Below, one piece after another: positions 8,599 to 17,494 of a DNA stretch of 64,000 nt (position 1 is the stretch's first letter; every line of letters starts with the position of its first letter). The notes under the pieces were generated by a model, which ran no database searches, had not been told where the DNA came from, and saw only the letters and a list, made by a program, of their open reading frames with translations. Both the position numbers and the translations under genes were made by a program. This DNA is from Lachnospiraceae bacterium UBA3310. GTDB lineage: Bacteria; Bacillota; Clostridia; Lachnospirales; Lachnospiraceae. The stretch is from NCBI GenBank assembly GCA_002361355.1, contig DESQ01000048.1, positions 62,001-126,000 of the forward strand, written 5' to 3'.

Positions 8599-9621
8599 TC
8601 ACCTTTTTCTGTCATACATTCTGAACACCAGCCTGAGAATCCCTGGCAGTGCGCTCCCCGGATGCATGGCGCCCAGATACAGGAGCACATTGGTTCTGTC
8701 CTGCAGGTAGAGCGGCGTATTTAAAATCCGCTCCCTGTTTTCCTTCTCTGTGAAAATCTCCCGAATCCGTACCTTGTATCCCTTGTCAGGATTACGCAGC
8801 TCATTTTTCAGCACGTACAGGAGCATGTAGCAGTACTCCCTGGCAAGGGCAGCCTCCCCGTCCGGCGCCTGCTTCTGCAGCGCCGCCTTTGTCAGGGAAG
8901 CCATCAGCTTTTGTACGCTCTCGTAGATCCCCCCGTCATACCGGTGGATGATAGAACCCTCCACATAGCGGTAATGGTAGTACAGCGCATCCTTTAAAAC
9001 TACCACCCGGCTGCTGTTTAAAAAGGCGGGATACATCATGTGGGCATCATCCCCGAAGCGGACGCTGTAATCATAATAGGCCTCATTCCCCTCAAAAACA
9101 GACTTCTCGCAAAGTTTCATACAGCGTGACAGAGGAATTGCCCTCTGCTCCTGCCCGATGAGTCTTGCCTGAATCTGCGTCCGCAGCGCCTCTTTCTCGT
9201 AGACGCCGGGCGGGGCTGCGCTTATCACCTGCTCTGTCTTCTTTCGCTTCTCCAAAAAATGATTACAGCAGACGATCTCACCCTTTACTCCCGCAAGATG
9301 CGCTGCCATGCCGCTCAACATATCAGGCTCCACATAATCGTCGCTGTCAACGAACATATAGTAATCGCCTGTGGCTTCTTTCATCCCTGCCACGCATGCC
9401 GCCGTAGGGCCGCCGTTTTCCTGATGAATCACACGCACGCGCTCTTTTTTCCCATAACTGTCACAGATTTTGCCGCTGTCATCCGTGGAAGCGTCATCCA
9501 CAAGAATGACTTCCATATTCCGGTAATCCTGTGCCAGAATACTGTCCACACACACACGCAGATAAGCCTCTTTATTGTAGACCGGCACAATCACGCTGAT
9601 CCTGTAAGATTTCCCGTTCAT
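8599..9621 (-). CDS. Glycosyltransferase family 2, copy A
   Basis: A 340-residue GT-A fold enzyme. RISVIVPVYNKEAYLRVCVDSIL opens the nucleotide-binding half, LVDDASTDDSG follows, and VDSDDYVEPDML holds the DxD-type metal and nucleotide site. A C-terminal half rich in Arg and Tyr is typical of capsule GT2 enzymes. It should transfer a sugar to the growing lipid-linked unit at the cytoplasmic face. Its ATG overlaps the stop of the next upstream GT2 gene (ATGA), and GGAGG precedes the start. Donor and acceptor are not predictable. It forms a GT4-GT2-GT2-GT11 run of successive transferases from 11716 to 7681. Confidence 0.9.
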   Translation of the reverse strand: MNGKSYRISVIVPVYNKEAYLRVCVDSILAQDYRNMEVILVDDASTDDSGKICDSYGKKERVRVIHQENGGPTAACVAGMKEATGDYYMFVDSDDYVEPDMLSGMAAHLAGVKGEIVCCNHFLEKRKKTEQVISAAPPGVYEKEALRTQIQARLIGQEQRAIPLSRCMKLCEKSVFEGNEAYYDYSVRFGDDAHMMYPAFLNSSRVVVLKDALYYHYRYVEGSIIHRYDGGIYESVQKLMASLTKAALQKQAPDGEAALAREYCYMLLYVLKNELRNPDKGYKVRIREIFTEKENRERILNTPLYLQDRTNVLLYLGAMHPGSALPGILRLVFRMYDRKR

Positions 9622-10673
9622 CCGTTGTTCCTCCGCCTGTTCTTAACCGCCTGCAAGATATGGTAGCACCACACATACATCCCCGGCAGACAGTAAAACC
9701 ACTTTGCTTTCAAACTGTATCCCGGCGGCAGATATCCGCCGCTTTCTTTCACCCGCATCTGCTCTCCCAAAAGCGCCCTGCACCGGGCAAGGTACACGCC
9801 GGCCTCCCGCCGCTCTTTGCCGGAACACAGGGCAATCTTTCCCACAGTAAGCATGATGGCTGTCGTTATTTTGGCCGCCGTCTGTCTTTTCAATCCCACA
9901 TCCATGGGCAGAATTTCTTTCTCCGCCAGCTCCCAGCACTTGATCTGATCCATGTACGCAGGGGTAAACGGCCTTCGCATCACGCCCGCCGGATTCTGGT
10001 AATATCCGTATCCCGGATAGTCCGTCTCCACGGCCCGCCCCAGAAAAGGCAGCAGATCCACAAGGAACAGCATATCCTCTCCCACTGTAAGCCCTTCCCG
10101 AAACCGCACCTTTGTAAGCAGATCCTTTCGATAAAGCTTGCTCCAGCAACGGCAGTTGTCCTGTAAGATGCAGTCCGTCAGGTAATGATAGCTGTCAAAA
10201 CAGGCCGCCTCCACTGGTGCGCAGACTGCCTTTTTCGCCTCTTTGCCTGTCGTCCCTTCCGGCCTCATATCGGCTGTAATCCGCTTCCAGTCATCCTCCG
10301 TGCTCCAGACCACGAAACGGCATCCCGCCAGATCGCTCTTCGTCGCATTGATCCGCTCATAGAGATAATTAAGGACACCGGGACAAAGCCGGTCGTCCGC
10401 ATCCACAAAGGTGATATACGCCCCCTGCGACCGCTCCATCGCATAGTTTCGCGCCGCCGACACACCCACATCCCCCAGGGTAAACACCTGTACATTCTTG
10501 TATCGTTTTTTCAGCTCCTCGCAGACTGCCGCCGTCTGATCCGTGGAGCCGTCGTTGACTACCAGAATCTCCAGATTGTCGTAACTTTGCGCCGCTATGC
10601 TGTCTATACAGTTTTTCAGGTAAGCCTGCCCGTTATGGGCCGGCACAATCACGCTGATCAGCTCTTCTCTCAT
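9618..10673 (-). CDS. Glycosyltransferase family 2, copy B
   Basis: A 351-residue GT2 enzyme: ISVIVPAHNGQAYLKNCIDSIA, then VVNDGSTDQTA, and the DxD region FVDADDRLCPGVLNY. The C-terminal part (about 200-351) has no recognisable extra domain, and the final hydrophobic stretch around WFYCLPGMYVWCYHIL may touch the membrane. The start at 10673 overlaps the GT4 gene stop as ATGA, with AAAGGTG upstream. It is probably one of the transferases that build the repeat unit; its sugar is unknown. Confidence 0.9.
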   Translation of the reverse strand: MREELISVIVPAHNGQAYLKNCIDSIAAQSYDNLEILVVNDGSTDQTAAVCEELKKRYKNVQVFTLGDVGVSAARNYAMERSQGAYITFVDADDRLCPGVLNYLYERINATKSDLAGCRFVVWSTEDDWKRITADMRPEGTTGKEAKKAVCAPVEAACFDSYHYLTDCILQDNCRCWSKLYRKDLLTKVRFREGLTVGEDMLFLVDLLPFLGRAVETDYPGYGYYQNPAGVMRRPFTPAYMDQIKCWELAEKEILPMDVGLKRQTAAKITTAIMLTVGKIALCSGKERREAGVYLARCRALLGEQMRVKESGGYLPPGYSLKAKWFYCLPGMYVWCYHILQAVKNRRRNNG

Positions 10674-11716
10674 CCGCCAAGCACCTTTTCATAAATACCG
10701 AGAAGTGTCCGCATGTTCTCCTCTATGCCAAACTCTGTCTCCGCCTTCTTTCGCGCCGCTTCCCCAAACCTCTTGCAGAGGTCTTCCTCCCGCAGCAGGC
10801 AGGCGATCCCCTCCCGCAGTGCGGAAGCGTCTTTCACCGGCACAAGGATTCCCGTCTTCTCCGGCACGATCATCTGGGGAATCCCCCCGGTATCCGCCGC
10901 CACAATGCCGCAGTAATTTGCCATCGCCTCCAAAAGTGACACCGACTGTCCCTCAAACCAGGAGGGCAGTGTCAGGATCCGGCATCTGCGAAGCCACCTG
11001 TTCTTCTCTTCCCCGCTCACCCAGCCAAGCCAGGTGACATGCTTTTTATCCTGTTCCGAAAGGTTCCGCAGTGTCTCATCCTCCCAGATGCCACCGAGAT
11101 AAAGATGGAAATCCGGAAATTCCCTGACGAGATCCGGCACGCAGGAGAGCAGTTCCCCAACCCCTTTTTCCCTGCAGAGACGGCCTAAAAAGAGCACGTC
11201 ATGATTTTTGTAAGCTTTCTCATAGGCCGCCGGTATAGCGATGGCGTCCGGAAGCACCGTGATCCGCTCTTCGCCTATGATCTCCCCGAAAAATTTCTTC
11301 CACGCCGGCGCAAGCACAAGAAAGGCGTCTCCCATGCCAAGCACACGTCTGATCCGCTCCCGTCCCTTCTCATCCTGTTCCTTCCTATAAAACGTCTCAA
11401 AATCTCCGCCGTGCTGATGGATGACGATCTTTTTGCGAAACAGCTTTGCCGTTCTGATAAAAACGCTTTTTCGTCTGTAACTGTTGTCCGAAGCCATATT
11501 CACATGTACGATATCACAGCCGGAAAGCGCCGGCAGGAAACGCAGCCAGGCGATGCCCGCCTGTATCAGTTTCCGCAGTCTGCCGCCCTCCACCATCGTG
11601 CCGATATAGCGCAGACGCACTTTCCTGTCAAAACCCGCCTCGTAATAATTGTTTACCACGCCGGAGATGCCGCCGTGCACGCTCCTTGCCGGGCCGATCA
11701 TCAATACCTTTATCAT
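10670..11716 (-). CDS. Glycosyltransferase family 4, copy A
   Basis: About 349 residues with a GT-B fold. The N-terminal acceptor half begins VLMIGPARSVHGGISGVV. The donor half has FLGRLCREKGVGELL and the E-x7-E region in WFEGQSVSLLEAMANYCGIVA, followed by DTGGIPQMI. I placed the start at the ATG at 11716 because AGGAG lies about 8 bases upstream; the frame is open to 11737 but without such a site. Its stop overlaps the start of the next GT2 gene. Expected to be a retaining transferase at the cytoplasmic face. Confidence 0.9.
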   Translation of the reverse strand: MIKVLMIGPARSVHGGISGVVNNYYEAGFDRKVRLRYIGTMVEGGRLRKLIQAGIAWLRFLPALSGCDIVHVNMASDNSYRRKSVFIRTAKLFRKKIVIHQHGGDFETFYRKEQDEKGRERIRRVLGMGDAFLVLAPAWKKFFGEIIGEERITVLPDAIAIPAAYEKAYKNHDVLFLGRLCREKGVGELLSCVPDLVREFPDFHLYLGGIWEDETLRNLSEQDKKHVTWLGWVSGEEKNRWLRRCRILTLPSWFEGQSVSLLEAMANYCGIVAADTGGIPQMIVPEKTGILVPVKDASALREGIACLLREEDLCKRFGEAARKKAETEFGIEENMRTLLGIYEKVLGG

Positions 11717-11744
11717 TGTTTTTCTCCTAAAATCCACATATCAT

Positions 11745-12863
11745 TCATAAAGAACCGGCGTATTGGTCAATTTTATCCAGCGCCCTGGTTACCAGCCGGT
11801 TATAGCCTGTGATCTTTTTGAACAGTTCTATCGCAATGGAAACGCCTGTGCTCAAACAAAGCAGCAGCGGGAAAATATACCATATTTTCTGAACGGAATA
11901 AATAAAATCCGAATAAAAATAATAATAAATAAATGTATGTACCAAAAAAATATTTGTTGCGTGCTTCCCAAGAAATTTCAGACAGGTATTTACAACCGGT
12001 ATATCGGAAACATACCTGTAAACCAGATATGGGATCGCAACAGACAAGGTATAGCTGACGGTATCGTTGGCGTATATATAAAACAGGTAGGATAGAAATA
12101 CAGCGCCACAGCCTGTCACCAGTCCTATTACTTTTTTGCCCCCGCTTACTTCCCTTCCCTCAAACCAGCGCTCATAAGCCGAAGCCGTTCCTAAAATCAC
12201 CGGCGGAAGCAGGATGGAAAAAAAGACGCTTTCCTTCAAAATGGCATAGGGCAACAGACATCCCACTGGGATCAGCAGATACCGAAATTTTTTATACGCC
12301 ATATAAAGAAAGGGCATCGCCACTATCAGCAAAATTGCGTAAGACAAATACCACCATGTCACGTTTATCATCGGCGTCTTCGCATAATCCGACAATCCCA
12401 TCATATCGACAAGCATGTAGAACAGGATAACACCGGTCTTCCTCCACCTCCCCCCGTAAAAAATGGCAAGAGATTCTCCCATCACAAATTGTTTGTACAG
12501 GGCGGCCAGAATATAGATGATTACCACGCTGGACATCAGCTTCACCAGCCTTTTGACTGTCACGAAAAACAGGACACGGCAATCCGCTTCTTCCTTTGCC
12601 TGAAAAATCCGCGTCATGCCAAACGCCGTTAGGAATGCAAATCCCGCAATGCATACTTTAAAAAATACGATAATATTGCTGAACAACAGGGTATTGTCTG
12701 TAACCACATCTATCCCATATTTATCAATCATATCCTGTGCAAAAACATGGTGTACCAAAAGCATACAGATCAGCACACCCTTGACGACCAACGTATGTTC
12801 TCTGGTAAATACGCCCTTTTCCAACTTCGTTTCTTCCTTTTTATCCGTTCGTAATAACTGCAA
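11745..12863 (-). CDS. Acyltransferase_3 family membrane O-acyltransferase, copy 1
   Basis: About 372 residues with around ten membrane helices and the acyltransferase-3 pattern: HTLVVKGVLICMLLVHHVFAQ near the N-terminus (the paired His lies in the first helix), INVTWWYLSYAILL mid-protein, and HATNIFLVHTFIYYY late. The family O-acetylates or otherwise acylates sugars from an acyl donor across the membrane. It resembles the second copy at 62730-63800. The start is uncertain: the longest frame begins with GTG at 12896 without a ribosome binding site, while a TTG at 12863 has AGGAG nine bases upstream. The DNA is clearly richer in A and T than its neighbours, which suggests a separate acquisition. 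Confidence 0.85.
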   Translation of the reverse strand: MQLLRTDKKEETKLEKGVFTREHTLVVKGVLICMLLVHHVFAQDMIDKYGIDVVTDNTLLFSNIIVFFKVCIAGFAFLTAFGMTRIFQAKEEADCRVLFFVTVKRLVKLMSSVVIIYILAALYKQFVMGESLAIFYGGRWRKTGVILFYMLVDMMGLSDYAKTPMINVTWWYLSYAILLIVAMPFLYMAYKKFRYLLIPVGCLLPYAILKESVFFSILLPPVILGTASAYERWFEGREVSGGKKVIGLVTGCGAVFLSYLFYIYANDTVSYTLSVAIPYLVYRYVSDIPVVNTCLKFLGKHATNIFLVHTFIYYYFYSDFIYSVQKIWYIFPLLLCLSTGVSIAIELFKKITGYNRLVTRALDKIDQYAGSL

Positions 12864-12903
12864 ATCTTTTTTTCTCCTCTTCTTTTGCTTTCCCACAGGA
12901 AAA

Positions 12904-14130
12904 TCAAGTGTTTCTGTCGGTAAGGCCGCACCCCATCATCATGAGCAGATAATTCCTGCCCACATAGACGGAGATCAGATGTGCTTCCACCACCGTGTAC
13001 ACCGCAAACATGACGAAAAGCACCAGCGCGCATCCGTCCCGCTTTTTATAAATCCGCCACAAAAGCAAAAGATTTGCCGCCACATACAAGATGCCCGGAA
13101 TTACGCCGTAGCGGTAAAACACTTTCACCCATCCCATGTCAAAGTAATAATTCATGTTGTTTTCACAGGAAAAAGCCGACCAGGTGTGAATCATGCCGTC
13201 ATTGTTTTCCGAGTCCGTCAGCGAAATGATCCTGCCGCTGATATGGCGGTCAATTTTCCCTAACGCCACAATATGGGCGTTATCTCTGGGATTGACAAAG
13301 AAAAACGCATTCCACTGGGCGTCCTTCACCCGCTGGGCGCAGACCGCCGCGTCCACGGAAAAGGCAATGCACAGGAGGAAAACCAACAATCCGCAGGCAT
13401 AAAAGAAAGTCATTTTCCGAAAACGCTTCACACAGGTCATCAGACATGCCCCGCCAAGATAAACCATGGTGATCAACATGCCGGTCTTCGAGCCGGTGAG
13501 CAGATAAACGCCCACATTTAGCAGGACTAAAAACAGATAGGTATACCACTTCATCCGGTCAAACCACACGTAAACCCCAAGCGCCGCCAACATGAAAAAC
13601 ATGCAGGAAAGGGCATTGGGATGGCCCATTCCCAACGTATAGCGCGTTTCCGCCGCCTCTTTTTCCCCTATATATATGGTCGTCTCCGCTGGCGCATGGC
13701 CATAAGCCTGTGTCAGGCTGATATCCCCGTAAATTCCCGTCACCGAGAGCGCCACGATGGCCAGACAGCCGGCTAATGTCACATAGAAGGTATACTTCAA
13801 TACCTGTTTTAACGGCATTCCCTTGCAGGCCGCCACGAAAGTGACAATCCGGATGATATCATTCGCCCCCGTCACCCGGTAGGAGAGAAAGCCCATTCCC
13901 TCCAGCAGAACGATCAACACCCATTCCTTCCACTCATAGCGCGTAAGTACAAGTTTTGCAGCAAACAGAAGAAAGGTTACCCGAAACAGATATCCTTCAA
14001 TGGGATTGATATAATTACTCTTATCGACAATGACCATAAGCAGCTCTATGGTCAGCCCAATGTAGAAAAGAAGACGGGGAACCGGGCTTGCATCCCGAAG
14101 CCGCCTGTAAAGATTCTTTATCTTATCCAT
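12904..14130 (-). CDS. Polytopic membrane protein, Wzy/EpsG-like polymerase candidate
   Basis: A 408-residue protein with about ten membrane helices and no strong family signature. The overall plan resembles O-antigen/EPS polymerases: evenly spaced helices, TLGMGHPNALSCMFF and LTGSKTGMLI in the middle, then a hydrophilic loop of about 90 residues (roughly 265-345) before the last helices. HPN and TGSKTG blocks of this type are frequent in Firmicutes polymerases. The ribosome binding site (GGAAAGGGG) supports the ATG at 14130. It would be the second of three polymerase-like proteins in the window. It could also be a ligase or a membrane transferase. Confidence 0.6.
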   Translation of the reverse strand: MDKIKNLYRRLRDASPVPRLLFYIGLTIELLMVIVDKSNYINPIEGYLFRVTFLLFAAKLVLTRYEWKEWVLIVLLEGMGFLSYRVTGANDIIRIVTFVAACKGMPLKQVLKYTFYVTLAGCLAIVALSVTGIYGDISLTQAYGHAPAETTIYIGEKEAAETRYTLGMGHPNALSCMFFMLAALGVYVWFDRMKWYTYLFLVLLNVGVYLLTGSKTGMLITMVYLGGACLMTCVKRFRKMTFFYACGLLVFLLCIAFSVDAAVCAQRVKDAQWNAFFFVNPRDNAHIVALGKIDRHISGRIISLTDSENNDGMIHTWSAFSCENNMNYYFDMGWVKVFYRYGVIPGILYVAANLLLLWRIYKKRDGCALVLFVMFAVYTVVEAHLISVYVGRNYLLMMMGCGLTDRNT

Positions 14131-14149
14131 GCCCCTTTCCTTCCGTGCG

Positions 14150-15094
14150 TCATGAGCGGCAAAACATCCTTGCCGCCATCCCGTGAAATCTCCGCAACCA
14201 CTGCCTTACCGCGAGTTTTGTCTTTTTCAGGGCAATGCCCGTTTTCCCGATTTCCGGCGCGATCAGAAAATCGTACTCCTCCCGGTGTGCCCGCAGATAG
14301 GCGGGAAAGCTCTCGTCGATCTCCACCCGTACAAACGTTGCGTCCCGGTCAAAGATATCCTCACCACAAAGAAGCCTGTCCACCGCCTCATTTAAATAAC
14401 GTTTGCTATTATATTCCGAGTGTGCTGCCGCCTGCACTTTCACGCCGATCCGCTTCGCCACATCCCGCTCGCCGTCTCCGCCCATATAGCCGAAATGCCA
14501 GCCGCCCTCGGCAACCCTCACGCTCCTTTTGTCCGTGGGGGACACCTCCCGCAAATAGACGATACCCTCTCTGGGAACATCCGCAAAGCTGCATATTTTC
14601 GTGCCGAGCCACTGTCTTTTTTCCACATGGGGAAATTCCCCCGTGATGGACAAAAGATTGCCGGAAACCTCCTCCATATTTAAAAAGCAATAGAACATGC
14701 GCTGTGCCAGATGGTATATTTTCCCTGCCTCAAAGTGTTCGATCACCCGCACAAGAGTCTCCGGATTCGGAATCTCATCCACATCGCTGAAAATAATGAT
14801 ATCCTCCGGCTTACAGTCCGCCATGGCGCGAATCAACTGATTTTTCTGATATTTGTCCCGCTCATGGGTTGTGACTCCCTCCATGGGAGAATCCTCCACC
14901 GCCACGTAACGTATCTTTCTCTCAAACTCCGCGAAAAGCTGCCTGTTCTCAGCAAAGATCATCCGCTTCGGCTCCCCCGAAAAGGTGACGGAAGCCTCCT
15001 CGATCACAAAAAAGTCCACATAAGGCGCCATAATCTGCATGCGGAGCTTCAAAATATCCAGTTCATTAAAAAAGGGAATACAATCAAATATCAT
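14150..15094 (-). CDS. GT17-family glycosyltransferase
   Basis: About 314 residues matching the bacterial relatives of beta-1,4-mannosyl-glycoprotein GlcNAc-transferase (GT17): IFDCIPFFNELDILKLRM at the start, FFVIEEASVTFSG, a DxD-type motif in SDVDEIPNPE at residues 103-111, and GWHFGYMGGD later. It should add an N-acetylhexosamine or similar sugar in the cytoplasm. The frame is open to a TTG at 15106, but the ATG at 15094 has GGAG six bases upstream and overlaps the stop of the DUF5672 gene as ATGA, so I prefer it. Specificity is not known. Confidence 0.85.
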   Translation of the reverse strand: MIFDCIPFFNELDILKLRMQIMAPYVDFFVIEEASVTFSGEPKRMIFAENRQLFAEFERKIRYVAVEDSPMEGVTTHERDKYQKNQLIRAMADCKPEDIIIFSDVDEIPNPETLVRVIEHFEAGKIYHLAQRMFYCFLNMEEVSGNLLSITGEFPHVEKRQWLGTKICSFADVPREGIVYLREVSPTDKRSVRVAEGGWHFGYMGGDGERDVAKRIGVKVQAAAHSEYNSKRYLNEAVDRLLCGEDIFDRDATFVRVEIDESFPAYLRAHREEYDFLIAPEIGKTGIALKKTKLAVRQWLRRFHGMAARMFCRS

Positions 15095-15855
15095 AATTTT
15101 CTCCAAAACAGCAAAGGTCTGATCCTGTCTTTACACCACTGCCACCTGACCTTCCAGGGATTATGAAACTGCGGATACTGCGCATTTCTGCCGCGCCACT
15201 TATGAAACAGGAAAGGCTTATCCACATCCATAATCTCCGGGATCATATGCTCATGCCCGAAATATTTCGCCACTTCAATGGGCGCAAAGCGCATCCCCGC
15301 CGCCTCAATCTCATTCCGGTATTTACAGCATAGAAAGATGTCCTCATTGTACTCGTCTTCCTCCTCTATCTTTTCCCACACAAGTCCCGCCTGTCCCGGA
15401 AAATCCAGAAGTCTCTTACTGCGGATCGAAACGCTGTTTCCCACCCTGCAGATATTCCCTTTCCCATCCCGATAAGAATAGTCGTTTGTCGGCAAAGGCC
15501 AGGGCGAACCGATGTAGTCATACTCTAAAAATTCGTCCCGCCAGCTCTCCGGGTGCACCACAAAGCCGTCCGCATGCACAATCAGGGCAAATGCCGTGTG
15601 AATATGGTTACCAAGCTCATACACCATCTTGTAGTTAAATTTGTCGATATCATCCAGCTTTGATGTGTGGGAATAACGGATCGTGCGCGGCAGGGACAAC
15701 GGTTTTCTGTGGGTGATCAGCACCACATCCCCAAACTCGATCCCCCGCATACTGTACTCCATGGCGCGGATCGTCTCATAGACATTCACACTGGTCATGG
15801 CCGCAAGCGTCACGTTTGGAAGCTTCAATTTTTTACCTGATGTCTGTTGTTTCAT
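15091..15855 (-). CDS. DUF5672-family protein, probable glycosyltransferase
   Basis: About 254 residues beginning near LPNVTLAAMTSVNVYETIRAM, followed by YELGNHIHTAFALIVHADGFV, ESWRDEFLEYDYIGSPW and a metal-site-like VGNSVSIRSKRLLD. This is the DUF5672 pattern, found beside other transferases in polysaccharide loci and usually considered a GT-A-like sugar transferase. The ATG at 15855 has AAAGGA upstream; the longer frame to 15891 would run into the structured repeat. It is coupled to the following GT17 gene by an ATGA overlap, so the pair may act in successive steps. No biochemical function is established for the family that I can cite. Confidence 0.75.
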   Translation of the reverse strand: MKQQTSGKKLKLPNVTLAAMTSVNVYETIRAMEYSMRGIEFGDVVLITHRKPLSLPRTIRYSHTSKLDDIDKFNYKMVYELGNHIHTAFALIVHADGFVVHPESWRDEFLEYDYIGSPWPLPTNDYSYRDGKGNICRVGNSVSIRSKRLLDFPGQAGLVWEKIEEEDEYNEDIFLCCKYRNEIEAAGMRFAPIEVAKYFGHEHMIPEIMDVDKPFLFHKWRGRNAQYPQFHNPWKVRWQWCKDRIRPLLFWRKL

Positions 15856-15893
15856 ATATTCCTTTCCCCAACCGCTCCTATGATTTCCCATGC

Positions 15894-15990
15894 AGAGAAT
15901 GCCCGCCCTTTGGGCATTCTCTCGCGTGAGACTTAGTACTTCTTGGCAGCGCGTCCTATGGCGCGCTGTCTTTAGAAGTACTTCTCACGC
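15894..15990 (-). repeat. Structured intergenic repeat, copy A
   Basis: Two adjacent stem-loops. The first (15894-15922) is an 11-bp perfect stem, AGAGAATGCCC against GGGCATTCTCT, with a 7-base loop. The second (15924-15990) pairs GCGTGAGA with TCTCACGC, leaves a 3-base bulge (15932-15934), pairs AGTACTTCT (15935-15943) with AGAAGTACT (15974-15982), and closes with a GC-rich distal stem 15945-15953/15962-15970. The same architecture, bulge included, occurs at 49287-49381. On the transcribed strand it lies between two genes of the operon: the stop of the DUF6056 gene is inside it, and the DUF5672 gene starts 39 bases after it. There is no T-run, so it is not an obvious terminator; a processing or stability element, or a REP/MITE-like sequence, is more likely. 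Confidence 0.85.
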
Positions 15991-17494
15991 TGCGTACGCT
16001 TTCTTTGTGATAGTACCGTGCCACCGCCAGATTCAACCAGTTTCCCTCATCCGCGCTCAAATCGTTAAAGTCAAAGAGTGCCGGTCTTTCGCTGTAGGGC
16101 GTAATCTCCACCTCTGCGATATCCTCGTCCGTATAGAGCGCGTGCCGCTCCATCGCTTCCTGATAGAAGGTCTGCGCTTCCCCCTTCGCCACAGACCGCA
16201 GGGCGGAAATACTTGTGTAAGTGTTCTTATCCGCCGTGAGCGCCCACACCGCCAGGAGCAGCAGCAGACACACCACGCTCATTCCCTGCCCCGCCCGCTC
16301 CAAAAACAGACCGAGGGCGGCCGGCGCATCCTCTCTCTTCCCCTCTCTGTGCGCAAAATATCCCATCCAATAGGTTGTCACCAGCAAAACTGCCAGATAA
16401 TAAGTCATCTGGATAATATTATCCACCCGTGAAAGTCCCGTCATACCCACCGCAAAGAGCGTGGGGGTAAACATGGCAGAAATCACGCAGTACGCCCCCG
16501 CCGTCACCAGAACGGGATGGGAGAAATCACGTTTGGACGCCTTCGCCAGTTTCCACAAAAGCGGCAGAAGCGCCAGCCACAAAAGCACCACAAGCACAGG
16601 CGTCCAGCGGATCACGAACACCGCCGTGTTATAAAAGGACAGCGCAATCGCTTTCACTGCGGAATACCCCTCGTCCATATCCATACTGCCGCGCTTACCA
16701 TTGCCGGGGGCAAGAATATTGACCAGGAATCCGCCACTCCCCGCGAGAAAAGGGATGATAACATATGCTATTTTATCTTTCTTCTGCCAGAAGACATAGA
16801 GCACGAGAAAGGCCATGAGTATCTCCGCCTGCAGGCCCGTCACCAGATTGCCGCCGCCCACGACCACCGCAAGAACGGCCGCTGCCCCGCAGCAAACCAC
16901 TGCCCATTTCCTCTTTTTTGCCCAGATTGTCCCTGAGAGCAGCGTCAGCAGAAAGAACCAGACAGACTGCATCAGCATATAGTGGGTGGCGCCGTTATAC
17001 CAGTAAATCCCCTCAAAGGGCGCCTCTATCACCTGATAAAACACAAACAGCAAAAGCACCATGGCAAGGGACGCGCCCTCCTTCTCACAGCCAAGCCATT
17101 TGACAAAAATATGCCGCCCCAGCACAAAAGAGGAAGTCGCAAACATCCCGATCATCAGAATCGGAACCACCCACGCAATCCCGTAATTGAAATTCATGGG
17201 GCACATTCCCATCAGAAAGCAGGACACATATGTCCCCTGCCATTCCTGGTAAAAGTCCATATTCTGCCGCCATGCCTCCTGCACGGAAGCAGGAAACGAC
17301 CCCGTCTCCTGCCAGACATCATGTACCCGTCTGCCGTAATCATAATCGTCGATACACATGACATTGTATCTGCCAAGCAAAAGAAGCGGAAGCAGTGACA
17401 AAATCAGAAGAACCACCGCCGCCACAAGCATCTGGCGGGTTGATATCCTTTCAAAAAAACGATCTGATTTTCTAATCTCCGTATCATTACCCAT
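15956..17494 (-). CDS. DUF6056-family membrane protein, GT-C-like, copy 1
   Basis: A 512-residue protein with about eleven membrane helices. After the first helix comes MCIDDYDYGRRVHDVW, an acidic extracytoplasmic motif, then DFYQEWQGTYVSCFLMGM; these are the DUF6056 hallmarks. The C-terminal 90 residues are hydrophilic and probably outside. The layout, with an acidic pair in the first external loop, resembles GT-C glycosyltransferases that use polyprenyl-phosphate sugars. The ATG at 17494 has GAGG upstream and overlaps the preceding GT11 gene by 8 bases. Its last ten or so codons and its stop are supplied by structured repeat copy A, so the natural C-terminus may have been altered when the repeat arrived. 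A paralogue is at 29774-31261. Confidence 0.75.
   Translation of the reverse strand: MGNDTEIRKSDRFFERISTRQMLVAAVVLLILSLLPLLLLGRYNVMCIDDYDYGRRVHDVWQETGSFPASVQEAWRQNMDFYQEWQGTYVSCFLMGMCPMNFNYGIAWVVPILMIGMFATSSFVLGRHIFVKWLGCEKEGASLAMVLLLFVFYQVIEAPFEGIYWYNGATHYMLMQSVWFFLLTLLSGTIWAKKRKWAVVCCGAAAVLAVVVGGGNLVTGLQAEILMAFLVLYVFWQKKDKIAYVIIPFLAGSGGFLVNILAPGNGKRGSMDMDEGYSAVKAIALSFYNTAVFVIRWTPVLVVLLWLALLPLLWKLAKASKRDFSHPVLVTAGAYCVISAMFTPTLFAVGMTGLSRVDNIIQMTYYLAVLLVTTYWMGYFAHREGKREDAPAALGLFLERAGQGMSVVCLLLLLAVWALTADKNTYTSISALRSVAKGEAQTFYQEAMERHALYTDEDIAEVEITPYSERPALFDFNDLSADEGNWLNLAVARYYHKESVRSVRSTSKDSAP

Noticed and set aside
15894..15990. Structured repeat as a Rho-independent terminator
   Set aside because: No run of T follows either hairpin on the transcribed strand, and the next gene of the operon starts within 40 bases; a different role is more likely.
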